Origin: a bacterium
Lineage (GTDB): Bacteria > Oederibacteriota > JAAXVQ01 > JAUVAV01
NCBI GenBank assembly: GCA_021108215.1
Contig: JAIORK010000026.1
Span: forward strand, 62,001-126,000
DNA: 64,000 nucleotides
Direction of reading: 5' to 3'
The notes under the pieces are model-generated. The model was not told the DNA's origin, did no database searches, and worked only from the letters and a program-made list of their open reading frames with translations. Each line of letters begins with the position of its first letter. Position 1 is the stretch's first letter. Positions 62,096 to 64,000 of the stretch are shown here, one piece after another. A program made the position numbers and the translations under genes.

Positions 62096-64000
62096 CTACA
62101 CCAAACTCGGAACATCTAAAACAAGTGAAATACGGCCGTCACCTAAAATGGTGACGCCGGAAAACCCTTTGATGCTTTTCAGCATAGGACTTAAAGACTT
62201 AATTGCGATCTCCTGCTGCCCCAAAACCTGGTCCACCAGCAATCCCACACGCATCTCGCCCACCTCGGTAACCAAAATAGCGCGGTCATTGCTTTGAGAT
62301 TCCTCTCCCGGCACTTCTAAAATACGGTGCAATCGCAAAAGCGGCAGCACACTGTCACGGTACATGACCACTTCCCCTTGTTGAACATGCTTGATATCCT
62401 CTTCTACAAATTCAATTGTTTCAACCGTATTAATCACCGGCAATGCATACACTTCTTTGCCAACTGAAAAAAGCAGTGCCTGAATAATTGCCAACGTCAT
62501 GGGCATGCGTAATATAAAAATGCTGCCTTGGCCCGGTTCACTTTCAATCTTCAGACTGCCGCCAAAAGATTCAATCTTGGTACGCACCGCATCCACACCA
62601 ACACCGCGTCCGCTGACCTCTGTCACCTTCTCGGCTGTGGTAAATCCGGGCAAACTTACCAGATTCATCACTTCATGGCTGGAGAGCCGTTCACTTTCTT
62701 CAACGCTCATCATACCACGTTTCACCGCAACTGCGCGAATATGGGCCGGATCAATGCCCCGCCCGTCATCCGAAACTTTAATGATAACATGATTTTTCTC
62801 GCGCATTGCGGTTAAGCTGATCAGTCCGTGGCGCGATTTGTTTTGCTGTGTACGCACCTCAGAAGTCTCTATCCCATGATCCACCGCATTGCGTAAAAGG
62901 TGCACCAGGGGATCATTGATCTCATCAAGCACCGTACGATCGAGCTCAATTTCCTTACCCTCCATCACCAGCTCAATCTCCTTGCCGCCTTCCTTGGCCA
63001 GATCACGCACCATCCGCGGAAAACGGTTGAAAATGTGCTCCATCGGCACCATACGGACTTCTGTGACTTCATCCTGGAGATCATTAGTGATGCGGTCAAA
63101 CTGGATCAGTGCCTCTTTGAGTTCCTTCAAGGCATACTGTTTGGAAATCTGGGTCAATCGAATTTTATTAATGACCAGTTCACCGACCAAATTTTGAAGA
63201 TTGTCAAGCCGCTCAATACTGACCCGGATGCTCTGAATAGTTCTACCGGACGCAGTCTTGGTCTTGCTTGCCTGCTCGGGCTGTGTCGTCTTAACCAGAA
63301 TTCGTGCCTTGACCTTGCTCTCACCAAAAAAATCTTCAACTTTGTCTGCGGTCAACTGCACCAGCTCAAAAACGTCAATCTCCGAAATATTTTTCAGACT
63401 TTTTTCCAGCAACGCCTGCTTACGCTGTGAAAGCACCAACAGTAAAAACTCAAGATCAAATTCCCCTTCTTGTAATGCTTGGGGATCCGGGAAACTGGCA
63501 ATAATCTCACCATGTTCAGACAGTGCCTTGTATACCATGAAAGCGCGCACACCTTTAAAGGAACATGCCGTATCAACCTTGACCCGCACCCCATAGGTCA
63601 GGTACCCCTCGGCCTCGGCCTTGACTATCAACTCTTCGAGATGTTCGCTGCTTAATTCCTGCTCGGTATCAGGCGTGTCCGCCATTTTCATTGGATCACT
63701 TTTCGGCTGCGCCACTGCCGGTGCAGCTGTCCGGGGTTGTGACACTGCAACCGCCGGCAATGTTTCTCCGCTGGCCAAGATCTTGAGTTTCTCCAAGAGC
63801 CCTGAAATATCCACATTTTTTGATTCTGCCGAAGAAATTTCTTCTATTAAAATACCCAGGGTATCTAAACATTCAAACAGAACATCCACCACAGAAGGAG
63901 TTATTTTTTCATGATTAACGCGAAGCTTTTCCAAAACATTTTCCATCTGATGGGTCAATTCCGTGATCTGATCGAATCCCATGGTGGCAGCCATACCCTT
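62096..64000 (-). CDS. cheA: Chemotaxis histidine kinase CheA (5' end outside window)
   Basis: The frame runs on past base 64000 (codons for KG just before MAATMGF), so the phosphorylated histidine of the Hpt domain is outside the window. Visible parts in order: end of Hpt (MAATMGFDQITELTHQMENVL), a linker with a P2-like insert (about residues 130-250), dimerisation segment (SIRVSIERLDNLQNLVGELVINKIRL), ATPase domain with HLLRNAVDHGIE and KVSDDGRGIDP, GVGVDAVRTKIESFGG and a C-terminal CheW-like regulatory domain (LPVINTVETIEF...). It is the sensor kinase of chemotaxis signalling and is followed by cheC. Confidence 0.95.
   Translation of the reverse strand, partial: KGMAATMGFDQITELTHQMENVLEKLRVNHEKITPSVVDVLFECLDTLGILIEEISSAESKNVDISGLLEKLKILASGETLPAVAVSQPRTAAPAVAQPKSDPMKMADTPDTEQELSSEHLEELIVKAEAEGYLTYGVRVKVDTACSFKGVRAFMVYKALSEHGEIIASFPDPQALQEGEFDLEFLLLVLSQRKQALLEKSLKNISEIDVFELVQLTADKVEDFFGESKVKARILVKTTQPEQASKTKTASGRTIQSIRVSIERLDNLQNLVGELVINKIRLTQISKQYALKELKEALIQFDRITNDLQDEVTEVRMVPMEHIFNRFPRMVRDLAKEGGKEIELVMEGKEIELDRTVLDEINDPLVHLLRNAVDHGIETSEVRTQQNKSRHGLISLTAMREKNHVIIKVSDDGRGIDPAHIRAVAVKRGMMSVEESERLSSHEVMNLVSLPGFTTAEKVTEVSGRGVGVDAVRTKIESFGGSLKIESEPGQGSIFILRMPMTLAIIQALLFSVGKEVYALPVINTVETIEFVEEDIKHVQQGEVVMYRDSVLPLLRLHRILEVPGEESQSNDRAILVTEVGEMRVGLLVDQVLGQQEIAIKSLSPMLKSIKGFSGVTILGDGRISLVLDVPSLV

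Overview
The window looks like chromosome from an uncultured, probably motile, diderm (Gram-negative-type) bacterium. The outer membrane is indicated by an LptD-like barrel, a patatin fused to a BamA-like barrel, a DUF1302-like porin, further small barrels ending in phenylalanine, and lipoproteins with clear lipoboxes. Secreted proteins with Thr/Pro-rich linkers and a FlgD/por-secretion-like C-terminal domain are typical of candidate-phylum genomes (established from general knowledge; I cannot name the phylum). Nearly every gene is on the minus strand, with many 4-base ATGA/GTGA overlaps and frequent GTG/TTG starts. Only one convincing gene is on the plus strand (55513-56412).

Layout, left to right. 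1-3000: accessory region with two secreted proteins, a GxxExxY gene bracketed by inverted repeats, a HepT/MntA toxin-antitoxin pair and an ATPase remnant. 3025-24076: a surface-polysaccharide cluster read right to left. It holds nucleotide-sugar genes (ugd, rfbA, rfbB, gmd, rfbF, rfbD, an rmd-like reductase, fcl), a flippase-like membrane protein, Wzz-, Wzy- and Wzx-like proteins, a radical SAM/pyruvyl-transferase fusion and three GT4 glycosyltransferases. 24564-27927: LptD-like protein and a MalK/UgpC-type ABC ATPase. 28126-34090: arginine biosynthesis in the order argB-argD-argF-argG-argH. 34254-40575: topA, an unknown gene, xerC, hslV and hslU, resembling the Bacillus cod operon without trmFO. 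41123-55170: envelope proteins, comprising secreted repeat proteins, a lipoprotein, the patatin barrel, an RND/LolA-like/DUF1302 operon and a TetR-controlled operon with a NapH-like ferredoxin. 55513-58206: lipoprotein, methyltransferase, small barrel. 58203-64000: dprA, a large FtsA-like ATPase, cheC and the 3' part of cheA.

The polysaccharide genes together can supply UDP-glucuronate, dTDP-4-keto-6-deoxyglucose-derived sugars, GDP-rhamnose and GDP-fucose, then assemble, lengthen and export a glycan. The LptD-like protein next door fits an outer-membrane glycolipid route.

The most interesting item is a three-copy structured element inside the polysaccharide cluster (15502-15638, 20809-20953, 24310-24444). 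Each copy is a 29-32 bp inverted repeat enclosing a 68-nt domain. That domain has conserved blocks at exactly the same spacing in all three copies, while the stem sequence differs between copies and stays paired. This pattern points to selection on structure (RNA or cruciform) rather than to an ordinary transposon end. I do not recognise it as a known family.
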